A stretch of DNA of 64,000 nt from Arcticibacter tournemirensis (GTDB taxonomy: Bacteria; Bacteroidota; Bacteroidia; Sphingobacteriales; Sphingobacteriaceae), in the NCBI RefSeq assembly GCF_006716645.1, contig NZ_VFPL01000001.1, positions 1,984,001 through 2,048,000 on the forward strand, in the 5' to 3' direction. The position numbers and the translations under genes were made by a program. This document shows positions 16,087 to 25,208 of the stretch, in pieces. Below the pieces are notes generated by a model. That model was not told where the DNA came from. It did not search any database and saw only the letters and a program-made list of their open reading frames with translations. The stretch's first letter is position 1; each line of letters starts with the position of its first letter.

Positions 16087-18150
16087 ATGAGATTCCTTTT
16101 TCCCGGATTCCTTTTTGCATTAATAACGGTAATTATACCCATACTCATTCATCTGTTTAATTTCAGGCGGTTGAAAAGAGTATATTTTAGTAATGTTAGT
16201 TTTCTGAAGGCAATTGAACAAAAATCTTCTTCCGCCAGGAAGCTAAAGAGATTACTGCTTTTAGCGGTACGGATGCTGGCACTGATATTTTTGGTTCTTG
16301 CTTTCGCTCGTCCTTACATTCCTTCATCCAGCGATAGTACCTCTGCTTTCAGGCAGCAGGTTGTCAGTATTTACATTGATAATTCATATAGCATGGAATT
16401 GCTGACGAGGGAGGGTAATTTACTGGAAGAGGCGAAGCGCCGAGCCAGAGAGATTGCTTCTGCATATGATATTAATGATAAGTACCAGTTGCTGACGAAT
16501 GATTTTGAGGGTCGTCATCAGCGCCTGCTCAACTATGAAGATTTTATTTCTGCGCTGGATGCAGTGAAGGTGAGTGGAGTGAGACGTACACTTCAACAGG
16601 TAATTAACCGTCAGACGGATTTGCTGCTCCAGCAAACGGGGTCGGAGAAGACCGCTTTTCTTATCTCTGACTTTCAAACAAACATGCTGTCGCGAGCCAG
16701 GTTGAATGAAGATTCGGCGATTTCATGCCGTCTTGTAAAGCTGGAAGCTGCACCTCAACCCAATATATCGATAGACTCTGCGTGGTTTGTATCCCCTGTC
16801 CATAAGAGCGGCGAAAGCGAGAAGCTTGTGGTGAGACTGAAAAATAATTCGGATAGAAAAGCTGAGAATGTGCCGGTTAAGGTGATGGTAGATCGCCGTC
16901 AAAAAGCCATTGGCGCTGTTACAGTTCCGGCTCGCAGTGCCCGCCGGGACACGCTTTCTTTCAGTGGCCTGGCCGCTGGCTGGCGGCGGGGAACAGTAAC
17001 TATTACTGATTATCCTGTTACTTTCGACGACCGCCTCTTTTTCTCGTTTTACGTGAGGCCGTCAATGTCCCTGCTGGTGATCAATTCGGGAGAACAGAAC
17101 CCTTACGTTAACGCCGTATATGCAGCTAAACCTTTTTTCAGGGTTGATAACGTACATTTAGGGAATATAAATTACTCGTCGCTTTCCTCTTACCCGCTAA
17201 TTATTCTGAATGGCGCGGATAAAATCTCAGAAGGAGCGTCACAGCAGCTAAAGATATATGTACAAAACGGCGGAAGCCTGATGGTGTTTCCCTCGGTTAC
17301 GGAAGACATCTCAGCGTTGAAGATGCTTACACAAACATTGGGCACCGATATTCCCGAAGCCACAGGAATGCAACCTCTCAAAGTGAATTATGTTAATTAT
17401 CAGCATCCCTTGTTTAGAGGGGTTTTTGAGAAGATCCCGCGAAATGTTGATCTGCCTGCGGCTCTCAAATACGTTCTTTACAAACGATCGGGACGTGCAG
17501 CAGGCAGTCCCCTGATGGAGCTGCCGGGAAGGAGGCCCTTTCTGAGCCAGTATACTGTTGGAAACGGATATGTGTACCTTTCGGCTGCGGCTCTAACTGA
17601 AGAAGCCGCCAATCTGGTGAGGCATTCTTTTTTTGTTCCGGTAATGTATCAGTCGGCATTTTTAAGCTTGCGTGACAAAGCGCTGTCGTCTACCATCGGT
17701 AAGGATTCCTATATTGAGATTAATAGAATCACATTACCTGGAAATCAAATTCTGAAGCTCAAGAATGAAAAAGCGGAGGTAATACCCGATGTACGACAAA
17801 CGGCCGGAGGAACGAGGTTATTTATCGCCGACCAGATCAGAGAGGCAGGGCAATATAATTTACTTAAAGGCGATAGTCTGGTTGCGGTAAGCTCCTTTAA
17901 CGACGACAGGGAGGAATCAGATCTGAGCTATGCATCTGAGAAAGATTTGTTGCAGCAGTTCAGTGGAAATAAAGCAGAAGTATTTAGTCCTGGCAGGGCT
18001 CCTTTAAAAAATACTGTAAAAGCAGTAAATTATGGTGTGCAGTTGTGGAAACTTTGTCTAATTTTAGCGCTGATTTTCCTGGCAGCAGAAATTCTTCTTT
18101 TAAAATTTTATGGCAGGAGGGAAGGGGAGCGCCTGCAGCAAGGAACTTAA
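16087..18150 (+). CDS. BatA-type protein with N-terminal membrane domain and vWA-like region
   Basis: A protein of 687 residues. The N-terminus (FLFPGFLFALITVIIPILIH, then FRRLKRVYFSNVSFL) and a second membrane helix (AVRMLALIFLVLAFARPY) form the BatA N-terminal double-transmembrane domain (PF07584). A MIDAS-like DNSYSM motif about 100 residues in opens a degenerate vWA-like region. The long central part is probably periplasmic, and a last membrane helix lies close to the C-terminus (KLCLILALIFLAAEILLLKF). Role in the cell envelope is inferred. The C-terminus is followed within 10 nt by the dihydroorotase-like gene. Confidence 0.8.
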   Translation: MRFLFPGFLFALITVIIPILIHLFNFRRLKRVYFSNVSFLKAIEQKSSSARKLKRLLLLAVRMLALIFLVLAFARPYIPSSSDSTSAFRQQVVSIYIDNSYSMELLTREGNLLEEAKRRAREIASAYDINDKYQLLTNDFEGRHQRLLNYEDFISALDAVKVSGVRRTLQQVINRQTDLLLQQTGSEKTAFLISDFQTNMLSRARLNEDSAISCRLVKLEAAPQPNISIDSAWFVSPVHKSGESEKLVVRLKNNSDRKAENVPVKVMVDRRQKAIGAVTVPARSARRDTLSFSGLAAGWRRGTVTITDYPVTFDDRLFFSFYVRPSMSLLVINSGEQNPYVNAVYAAKPFFRVDNVHLGNINYSSLSSYPLIILNGADKISEGASQQLKIYVQNGGSLMVFPSVTEDISALKMLTQTLGTDIPEATGMQPLKVNYVNYQHPLFRGVFEKIPRNVDLPAALKYVLYKRSGRAAGSPLMELPGRRPFLSQYTVGNGYVYLSAAALTEEAANLVRHSFFVPVMYQSAFLSLRDKALSSTIGKDSYIEINRITLPGNQILKLKNEKAEVIPDVRQTAGGTRLFIADQIREAGQYNLLKGDSLVAVSSFNDDREESDLSYASEKDLLQQFSGNKAEVFSPGRAPLKNTVKAVNYGVQLWKLCLILALIFLAAEILLLKFYGRREGERLQQGT

Positions 18151-18160
18151 AACTTATTTA

Positions 18161-19426
18161 ATGAAAACAATACTTCTTCGTTCAGTCACCATTTTATATC
18201 CCGGATCGGCTTTCAATAATAAAACAGCGGATGTTTTGATAAAAGATGGGAAAATTGCAGAGGTTTCTCAGTACATCGCAGCAGGAGATGAGGACCTCGT
18301 TCTCATAGAATGTCAGGGAAAAATGCTGTCGCCCGGATTTTTTGATCTTAATGCGAATCTGGGCGAACCCGGTTACGAGACTAAAGAAGATCTGATCAGC
18401 GGCGCTGCAGCAGCAGTAGCAGGAGGTTTTACGGGTCTCGCTGTACAACCCGCGACACATCCCCCTTTACACTCCAAGGCAGAAGTATCCTATATCGTTA
18501 ATCGTTCAAAAGACTTTCTTACAGATATATATCCGGTAGGATGTATCAGTTTTAACCGCGAAGGAAAAGATCTCGCAGAAATATATGATATGTTTCTGGC
18601 AGGCGCTATCGCTTTTACAGACGGTTCAAGGCCTGTTTGCGATTCGGGACTGATGAGCCGTGCTTTGCTTTATGTTAAAGGTTTTGACGGGCTTATTTTT
18701 TCATATCCCGAGGACACCTCTATAGCTGGAAAAGGAAAGATGAATGAAGGAGTGATGAGTACATACCTCGGAATGAAGGGAATCCCCGCACTCGCAGAGG
18801 AAGTATTTATTTCCCGGGACTTGTATCTGGCGGAGTATAATGAATCGAAAGTGCATTTCAGTACAATTTCAACCGCGGGAAGTGTGTCTCTCATCAGAGA
18901 AGCAAAAAAGAAAGGTTTGAAAGTAAGCTGCGATGTGGCCGCACATCACCTGGTGCTTACTGAAGACTCATTGGCCGACTTTGATAGTAACTTTAAAGTA
19001 AAGCCTCCTCTTAGGACTCTAAAGGATGTTGAGGCCTTAATCGAAGGACTAAATGACGGCACCATAGATGCCATTGTTTCCCAGCATACCCCTCACGAGA
19101 TAGAATTTAAGGATGTAGAATTTGAAATAGCTTCTTTTGGAATTACAGGCCTCCAGACGGTACTTCCGCTCGCATTAAAAGCGGGACTCTCGCCGGCGCA
19201 GATTGCAGAGAAGCTGGCTGTGAATCCGCGCAGGATAGTTAATGTCCCGGTGCCGGTCCTCGAGCCAGGCGAAATTGCAAATTTCGTGCTGTTTGATCCG
19301 GAAGAAGAATGGCTATTTGACGATGAGGCAAACCGGTCGAAATCATCTAATTCGCCTTTTATGGGGCAAAAACTTAAGGGGAAGGCCGTGTTAGTTTGTA
19401 ATAAAGAACAGATTGTGGGGCTGTAA
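18161..19426 (+). CDS. Dihydroorotase homologue, probably non-catalytic
   Basis: A protein of 421 residues from the ATG at 18161; the longer frame overlaps BatA and is unlikely. It has the amidohydrolase layout: N-terminal beta-sandwich, then SPGFFDLNANLGEPGYETKE where active dihydroorotases have D-x-H-x-H-x-R. Both metal-binding His are replaced (Asn64 and Asn66). The late catalytic Asp is also missing: SQHTPH where the family has DHAPH. AAHHL is retained. It therefore resembles the PyrC-prime type subunits that support aspartate transcarbamoylase assembly without catalysing. Pathway placement is inferred. Confidence 0.75.
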   Translation: MKTILLRSVTILYPGSAFNNKTADVLIKDGKIAEVSQYIAAGDEDLVLIECQGKMLSPGFFDLNANLGEPGYETKEDLISGAAAAVAGGFTGLAVQPATHPPLHSKAEVSYIVNRSKDFLTDIYPVGCISFNREGKDLAEIYDMFLAGAIAFTDGSRPVCDSGLMSRALLYVKGFDGLIFSYPEDTSIAGKGKMNEGVMSTYLGMKGIPALAEEVFISRDLYLAEYNESKVHFSTISTAGSVSLIREAKKKGLKVSCDVAAHHLVLTEDSLADFDSNFKVKPPLRTLKDVEALIEGLNDGTIDAIVSQHTPHEIEFKDVEFEIASFGITGLQTVLPLALKAGLSPAQIAEKLAVNPRRIVNVPVPVLEPGEIANFVLFDPEEEWLFDDEANRSKSSNSPFMGQKLKGKAVLVCNKEQIVGL

Positions 19427-19427
19427 G

Positions 19428-19544
19428 CTTTCAGCCATAAGCTTTTAGCTTTCGACTTTCAACTTTCAGCTTTCAACTTTCAACTTTCAACTTTCAACTT
19501 TCAACTTTGAACTTTGAACTTTCAACTTTGAACTTTGAACTTGA
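19428..19544. repeat. Period-7 repeat (CTTTCAA)n
   Basis: After the stop of the dihydroorotase-like gene, which sits in a palindrome (GGCTGTAAGCTTTCAGCC, 19421-19438), about 14 units of CTTTCAA or CTTTGAA run in near-perfect period 7 to about 19544. The rest of the gap to 19627 is AT-rich and probably holds a promoter that I cannot define. Confidence 0.9.
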
Positions 19545-19626
19545 GCTAAACTTTTCTTGCATTTTTGAATTTTAAACGATAAACTTGTTAAGGCTAACAG
19601 CTGAATGCCTATAGCTATCGCTCATT

Positions 19627-20298
19627 ATGGATAAACACATTGAACAGGCTGTTAATGCCTCTCTTGATCAATTTGAGAAAGTTGCATCTTTCCCCGTATC
19701 TGATTTTAAAAACAGGATAGCAGATGTATTTGATTCAGACGAAGACTTTATGACCAAAGTTTCGTTGATGGATGAAGCTTTTGATGACGATCCGCACCTT
19801 GAGGCCCTAAGGGAAGTATTCTTTGACCTGTTGATGGTGAATTTCTTTTCGGAAGATGTTAAGAAACTGGAAGAAGATTATCTCGAATCAGAGGAATGGG
19901 AAGATATAGAAGAAGAAACCATTGACCGGGGAACCGAACTGTTAAATGTGCTGCTTTACTTACGCGAATGTCGCGACGAAGATATTGAGCCGGAGCTTGA
20001 AGATTTCCTGAAAGAATTTCTACTGGTAGACGAGGATGAATTCCAGGATGAATACAGAATCTATGAAGATGTTATTGCCAATCAGATGCTCATGGAAAGC
20101 TCTGTAGAGGAGATCTCAAAAGTGGCGAAAAACCTTCCGGAATCATCTGAATTTAAAGAGCTTTTCTATCCTGTAATGTGCTTTTTTCAACAAAATACTC
20201 CTTCTGATCATCAAACGGAAGTGTTTATCAGAAACAGTGTTGAACCTGAGTTTGATTCATCAGTATACGCCTTATTAGTCGCCTTTAATAAAAATTAA
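19627..20298 (+). CDS. Acidic hypothetical protein
   Basis: A protein of 223 residues, very rich in Asp and Glu (for example DYLESEEWEDIEEET), predicted mainly helical, with no signal peptide or membrane segment. I recognise no domain. It lies 2 bp upstream of a DUF4199 gene and heads a same-strand run reaching to rseP, so it may be co-transcribed with envelope genes. Confidence 0.7.
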   Translation: MDKHIEQAVNASLDQFEKVASFPVSDFKNRIADVFDSDEDFMTKVSLMDEAFDDDPHLEALREVFFDLLMVNFFSEDVKKLEEDYLESEEWEDIEEETIDRGTELLNVLLYLRECRDEDIEPELEDFLKEFLLVDEDEFQDEYRIYEDVIANQMLMESSVEEISKVAKNLPESSEFKELFYPVMCFFQQNTPSDHQTEVFIRNSVEPEFDSSVYALLVAFNKN

Positions 20299-20300
20299 AT

Positions 20301-20864
20301 ATGGACCAATCAACAGTTAAACCTAACAAGATCGCATTTCAATGCGCTTTAGCTTATTCGCTCTACACAGTACTCCTCACCTATGCCTTGTTCTTTATGG
20401 GTATTGATGTAAACGGGGAATTATCTATGGGTACAAAAGTTATGACATGGACACTTTCGTATCTTCCATTTCTGGGCGCAGTATTTTATGCACAGAAGTA
20501 CCATAGGGACGAGCAACTGGAGGGTTATATGACCTACGGGCGGGGATTTACAACCGGGTTCAGAGTTGCTTTAATAAGCGGACTACTGATCGGTATCTTT
20601 ATGGTTTTATACTATAAGCTGCTAAATACTGCTGCTTTTGACGCCGTTATGAACAAAACGGAAGAAACCATGCTCAATAACAACTCTATGGGCGACGAGC
20701 AGCGTGAAACCGCCCTTGAAATCACACGTAAGTGGTTTCCGCTGATGATCCTTGTTGGTTCTATTATCGGGATGGCTATTGTAGGCTGTATATTCAGTCT
20801 TATTGGAGCTGCCATCTTTAAGAAAGAAAAACCTTATACTATTCCTGAAGTGACTGAGGAATAA
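20301..20864 (+). CDS. DUF4199 family membrane protein
   Basis: A protein of 187 residues with four membrane segments (around FQCALAYSLYTVLLTYALFF, WTLSYLPFLGAVFYA, ALISGLLIGIFMVLYY and LMILVGSIIGMAIVGCIFSL) and the TYGRGFTTGF loop typical of DUF4199 proteins of Bacteroidota. Function is unknown. It is frequently found, as here, next to a DPM1-like glycosyltransferase gene. Confidence 0.8.
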   Translation: MDQSTVKPNKIAFQCALAYSLYTVLLTYALFFMGIDVNGELSMGTKVMTWTLSYLPFLGAVFYAQKYHRDEQLEGYMTYGRGFTTGFRVALISGLLIGIFMVLYYKLLNTAAFDAVMNKTEETMLNNNSMGDEQRETALEITRKWFPLMILVGSIIGMAIVGCIFSLIGAAIFKKEKPYTIPEVTEE

Positions 20865-20984
20865 TTCTTCCTGACCACTGTTGAGAATATATTATTATTT
20901 CGTGCAGGTTTTGTCAATAAAAATGATAAAATTTGCACGTTTTTATATAGGTATGTTTCATGCCTCATTCCTTATATCTTAAGA

Positions 20985-21935
20985 ATGGATATATCCGTAG
21001 TCGTACCTCTTTATAATGAAGCAGAATCGTTGCCTGAGCTGGTGGAATGGATCCGCAAGGTGATGGAAACCAATAAATTTTCGTACGAAATCATTCTGGT
21101 GGATGATGGAAGCAACGATAGTTCATGGGAGGTAATCGAATCGCTTCAGAAACTTAATGCAGCAATCAGAGGGATAAAGTTCAGGCGCAACTATGGAAAG
21201 TCAGCAGCCCTGAATGTTGGATTTGCCTCAGCTCAGGGAAATGTGGTGATTACAATGGATGCCGACCTTCAGGATAGTCCCGATGAGATACCTGAACTAT
21301 ACCGGAAGATTACAGAAGAAAAGTATGATCTGGTATCTGGATGGAAGAAGAAAAGGCATGACCCGCTAAGTAAGACCATTCCTACCCGGTTGTTCAATTC
21401 AGCAACACGCAAAATGTCGGGCATTCACAACCTTCATGATTTCAACTGCGGCTTAAAAGCATACAAGCGCGACGTCGTTAAATGTATTGAAGTGTATGGC
21501 GAGATGCATCGTTATATTCCTGTTCTGGCTAAATGGGCTGGTTTCAGGAAAATAGGAGAGCAGGTTGTAGAACATCGGCCAAGAAAATACGGTACGACGA
21601 AGTTTGGCCTCAGCCGCTTTATTAATGGTTTTCTGGATCTTCTTTCCATCTTTTTCGTAGGGAAGTTCGGAAAACGGCCAATGCATTTTTTTGGCTCGAT
21701 GGGCGTATTGAGTTTCCTTACAGGTTTAGTGATGACGGTATGGATAATCGCTGAGAAACTCATAGATATTGCCAACAATGTAAAGTTTCGAAACGTCACT
21801 GAACAGCCGTTGTTTTTTATAGCCCTGGTTGCCATAATCGTAGGTTTCCAGCTTTTCCTTACAGGCTTCGTCGCAGAATTGGTTTCGCGAAATGCCAGCG
21901 AGCGGAATTCGTATAATATTGAAAAGACCATATAG
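20985..21935 (+). CDS. Family 2 glycosyltransferase (DPM1/GtrB-like) with C-terminal membrane helices
   Basis: A protein of 316 residues. The GT2 domain starts MDISVVVPLYNEAESLPEL, with the UDP/GDP site ILVDDGSNDSSW and the metal motif TMDADLQDSPDEIPEL. CGLKAYKRDV and HRYIPVLAKWAGF are typical of polyprenyl-phosphate sugar transferases. Two C-terminal membrane segments (GVLSFLTGLVMTVWIIAEKL, FIALVAIIVGFQLFLTGF) match the GtrB/DPM1-like arrangement. It probably charges undecaprenyl phosphate with a sugar at the inner membrane. The next gene follows 11 bp later. Confidence 0.85.
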   Translation: MDISVVVPLYNEAESLPELVEWIRKVMETNKFSYEIILVDDGSNDSSWEVIESLQKLNAAIRGIKFRRNYGKSAALNVGFASAQGNVVITMDADLQDSPDEIPELYRKITEEKYDLVSGWKKKRHDPLSKTIPTRLFNSATRKMSGIHNLHDFNCGLKAYKRDVVKCIEVYGEMHRYIPVLAKWAGFRKIGEQVVEHRPRKYGTTKFGLSRFINGFLDLLSIFFVGKFGKRPMHFFGSMGVLSFLTGLVMTVWIIAEKLIDIANNVKFRNVTEQPLFFIALVAIIVGFQLFLTGFVAELVSRNASERNSYNIEKTI

Positions 21936-21946
21936 GCCCGGTTGAT

Positions 21947-22918
21947 ATGTTTTTTTCCATCATTATTCCTCTTTATAACCGGCCTCAGGAAGTTGACGAG
22001 CTGCTCTATACGCTCACTCTGCAAACCTATACCCGCTTTGAAGTTCTGGTAATTGAAGACGGTTCAAAACTGGATGCACGCGAAATAGTCGAGTCGTATA
22101 AAGATAAGCTGGATATACATTATTTTTATAAGAAGAACGAGGGGCAGGGATTTACGAGGAATTTTGCCTTCGGTCATGCAAAAGGTGATTATTTCATCAT
22201 GTTTGATTCTGATTGCCTTATCCCGGTTGATTATCTCGAGGAAGTTAGCCGATACTTGCTGCAGCATCATCTTGATGCATACGGCGGTCCCGACGCAGCT
22301 CATACCTCGTTTACTCCGATTCAGAAAGCGATCAGTTATTCCATGACCTCGCCATTTACAACGGGAGGGATCAGAGGAAATAATAAAAACCTGGGGGGGC
22401 AGTATCATCCGCGAAGTTTTAACATGGGCATATCAAGAAAGGTATGGGAAGCTACCGGAGGATTTATACTGACCAGGCTTGGAGAAGACATAGAGTTCAG
22501 TATCCGCATACACTCCATGGGCTTTAAGATAGGACTTATTCCGAATGCAGTTGTCTATCACAAACGCAGAACTGATTTTTTGCAATTCTACAGGCAGATT
22601 CATTTCTTCGGCAGGGCAAGGATAAATATTTATAAATATTTTCCTTCTACCCTTAAACTTGTTCATTTTTTTCCCGCATTATTTACCATATTCCTTATTT
22701 TTACACTGCTGATGAATGCTCTTAATACCCAGCTTGCAGGCATATGTAACCTGTTTCTGGCGTTATTTATCCTGATGATATTTTTCCATTCGTGGAGTGT
22801 AAATAAATCTGCAAGGGTGGCATTTCTTAGCATAATAGCTGCATTTATTCAGCTTACTGCCTATGGACTTGGTTTTATGCAGGATTTTTGGAAGAGAATA
22901 ATTCTTAAACGTTCATGA
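21947..22918 (+). CDS. Family 2 glycosyltransferase with C-terminal membrane segments
   Basis: A protein of 323 residues. The GT2 fold is shown by FSIIIPLYNRPQEVDELL, VLVIEDGSKLDAR and FDSDCLIPVDYL (DxD-like DSD). RLGEDIEFSIRI holds the acceptor-side ED motif. Two or three hydrophobic segments follow residue 235. It probably elongates a cell-surface glycan at the inner membrane. It overlaps the next gene by 4 nt (ATGA), showing tight coupling. Confidence 0.85.
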   Translation: MFFSIIIPLYNRPQEVDELLYTLTLQTYTRFEVLVIEDGSKLDAREIVESYKDKLDIHYFYKKNEGQGFTRNFAFGHAKGDYFIMFDSDCLIPVDYLEEVSRYLLQHHLDAYGGPDAAHTSFTPIQKAISYSMTSPFTTGGIRGNNKNLGGQYHPRSFNMGISRKVWEATGGFILTRLGEDIEFSIRIHSMGFKIGLIPNAVVYHKRRTDFLQFYRQIHFFGRARINIYKYFPSTLKLVHFFPALFTIFLIFTLLMNALNTQLAGICNLFLALFILMIFFHSWSVNKSARVAFLSIIAAFIQLTAYGLGFMQDFWKRIILKRS

Positions 22919-23703
22919 TCGAATTTCTAAAGGAGAGTACCTTTGCTGTTAACGATGTACTCAGAGTAGCATGGAGAATACTAAAAAGCCAGTATTTTAA
23001 AGTCCTGGGCTTGTGTATTATGATGTTCCTCGTTTTTAACTTGTCGGGTTTCCTGGCATTTTTCTTAAGTGGTGTAAATATCGGCATCAGCCTGTTTATG
23101 CTTCTTGTTTTTATAGTTACTTATTGCGGCTTTCAGCTAACTCTTTTCAAGTTTATATTGCGGGTACTCGACGAAGACCGGGAGGACGTTTACGTAAAGG
23201 AATCAGTACCCAGTAGCAGGCAGATCATAAAGTTCCTGGTGGCAACATTCTATTTTATCCTGTGTATCCTGGTAGTATACGGGATTATTATAGTAGTGAT
23301 CTTTCCTCTGGCATATGTTCATGTTCCGATGGAAATACTTACGCAGATCGCTATTTCACTGGGCGTTCTGGGGATCATCTTTACCTGGATCAGGATTTCG
23401 TTTTTCCCCTTCTTTATTATAGATAAAGACTTCTCTCCATTTAAATCTATACGGTTTAGTATGGCCATTACGCGGGGTAATTTTACCAAGCTCCTTATGC
23501 TGCTGATTTTCCTCGCTATTTTTCAGATACTTCATTTACTGATAAATTATAAAGGGAACTTTGTTGTGGGGGCAATTATTAACCTTATAAATTCTCTTTT
23601 GATTATCCCTTTATCAAGTGTGGTAATCACTGTGGCTTATCGCCGGATGATGACGGAGTATGAAGGAGACCAGGATCCTGGCATTATCAGAAATATCATT
23701 TAG
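22915..23703 (+). CDS. Polytopic membrane protein of unknown function
   Basis: A protein of 262 residues with about six hydrophobic segments (for example LCIMMFLVFNLSGFLAFFL and FILCILVVYGIIIVVIFPLA) and a basic N-terminal end. The layout resembles the DUF4013 and glycerophosphodiesterase-type membrane domains, but I cannot name a family firmly. It is translationally coupled to the upstream glycosyltransferase and ends 5 bp before the GH3 gene. Confidence 0.7.
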   Translation: MIEFLKESTFAVNDVLRVAWRILKSQYFKVLGLCIMMFLVFNLSGFLAFFLSGVNIGISLFMLLVFIVTYCGFQLTLFKFILRVLDEDREDVYVKESVPSSRQIIKFLVATFYFILCILVVYGIIIVVIFPLAYVHVPMEILTQIAISLGVLGIIFTWIRISFFPFFIIDKDFSPFKSIRFSMAITRGNFTKLLMLLIFLAIFQILHLLINYKGNFVVGAIINLINSLLIIPLSSVVITVAYRRMMTEYEGDQDPGIIRNII

Positions 23704-23708
23704 CAGAA

Positions 23709-25208
23709 ATGGGACTAAAGGCATTGCTTAGTAAACCTTTTGCGGCTTATGCTGTCTGGCAAATAAATAAATGGAAGAGGAAAGCTGTAGAGGTTCAGAC
23801 AGGCGTTTTTGAAAGCCTCATAAAAGATGCAGCAAATACGGCTTTTGGAAGAGACCATCATTTTTCAGATATCCAATCGTATGAAGACTTCAAACGGTCT
23901 GTCCCCCTGAGGGACTATGAAGAATTGAGACCTTATGTTGACCGAATGGTGAAAGGGGAGGAGGACGTGCTCTGGCCTGGGAAACCGGCCTATTTCGCAA
24001 AAACATCCGGAACAACATCGGGCGTTAAATACATCCCCATATCTAAGGAGTCGATGCCTGAACATATTAAAGCTGCCCGCAACGCATTGCTTACTTATAT
24101 CCACGAGACAGGTAAGGCTGAGTTCGTCGATGGTAAGATGATATTCCTTCAGGGCAGTCCCATACTTGATAAGAAAGCGGGAGTTTCGACAGGCCGGTTA
24201 TCGGGCATCGTTGCGCACCATGTGCCGGGTTATCTTCAGAAGAACCGGCTTCCTTCATATAAAACAAATTGCATAGAGGACTGGGAGCTGAAGGTGGATG
24301 CTATTGTGGAGGAGACGTTTCACGAAGATATGCGGCTTATCTCAGGAATCCCGCCCTGGGTTCAGATGTATTTCGATCGTCTTTCTGTAAAAGCAGGGGG
24401 AAAGAAAATAAAGGATATCTTTAAGAACTTCGGCCTTTTTGTATATGGTGGTGTTAATTTTGAACCCTACCGGGCACGAATGGAGGAGGTGATAGGCCGT
24501 AAAGTGGATTCTATTGAAACTTATCCTGCCTCCGAAGGTTTTATCGCTTATCAGGACTCGCAGAAGGAGAAAGGTCTTCTGCTTCTGGTAAACGCCGGGA
24601 TGTTCTATGAGTTTGTGCCTTCTGATGAATATTTTAACGAGAATCCTACCCGTATTTCTTTGAAAGATGTTGAGCTGGACAAGAATTATGCGTTGATACT
24701 GAATACAAACGCAGGATTATGGGGATATAGTTTAGGTGATACCGTTAAGTTTATATCCAAAGATCCTTATAAAATCATCGTAACAGGGAGGATAAAGCAT
24801 TATATTTCTGCCTTTGGAGAACATGTGATCGGAGAAGAAGTGGAGTATGCGCTACTGAGTGCGGCAAAGGAAACGGGAGTTGAAATTACAGAATTTACTG
24901 TCGCTCCTCAGGTTTCCCCGCCCGGTGGGGGGCTTCCATACCACGAGTGGTTTGTAGAATTTGCAAAGGAACCAGCCAACGCTGAGGAGTTTTCTATGAA
25001 AGTAGATTCGGTCTTACAGAAGAAAAATATCTACTATCAGGATCTGATAGAAGGAAAGATTCTAAGGCCACTGGTGATACGACCGCTTCAGAAAGACGCT
25101 TTCCGCAATTATATGAAAATGGAAGGTAAGTTAGGTGGGCAGAACAAAGTGCCAAGGCTGTCGAATGACAGGCAGATAGCAGATAAGATTAGTAAATGGT
25201 TAAATTGA
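23709..25208 (+). CDS. GH3 auxin-responsive promoter family protein (acyl-adenylate/amido synthetase fold)
   Basis: A protein of 499 residues. Adenylate-forming motifs are visible: FAKTSGTTSGVKYIPIS (P-loop type), YPASEGFIAYQ, and GYSLGDTVKF, then VTGRIKHYISAFGEHV. This is the GH3 family known from plants, where it conjugates amino acids to hormones. Bacterial homologues are common in Bacteroidota, with unknown substrates. It overlaps the dxr start by 13 nt, so it is translated in the same operon. Confidence 0.85.
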   Translation: MGLKALLSKPFAAYAVWQINKWKRKAVEVQTGVFESLIKDAANTAFGRDHHFSDIQSYEDFKRSVPLRDYEELRPYVDRMVKGEEDVLWPGKPAYFAKTSGTTSGVKYIPISKESMPEHIKAARNALLTYIHETGKAEFVDGKMIFLQGSPILDKKAGVSTGRLSGIVAHHVPGYLQKNRLPSYKTNCIEDWELKVDAIVEETFHEDMRLISGIPPWVQMYFDRLSVKAGGKKIKDIFKNFGLFVYGGVNFEPYRARMEEVIGRKVDSIETYPASEGFIAYQDSQKEKGLLLLVNAGMFYEFVPSDEYFNENPTRISLKDVELDKNYALILNTNAGLWGYSLGDTVKFISKDPYKIIVTGRIKHYISAFGEHVIGEEVEYALLSAAKETGVEITEFTVAPQVSPPGGGLPYHEWFVEFAKEPANAEEFSMKVDSVLQKKNIYYQDLIEGKILRPLVIRPLQKDAFRNYMKMEGKLGGQNKVPRLSNDRQIADKISKWLN

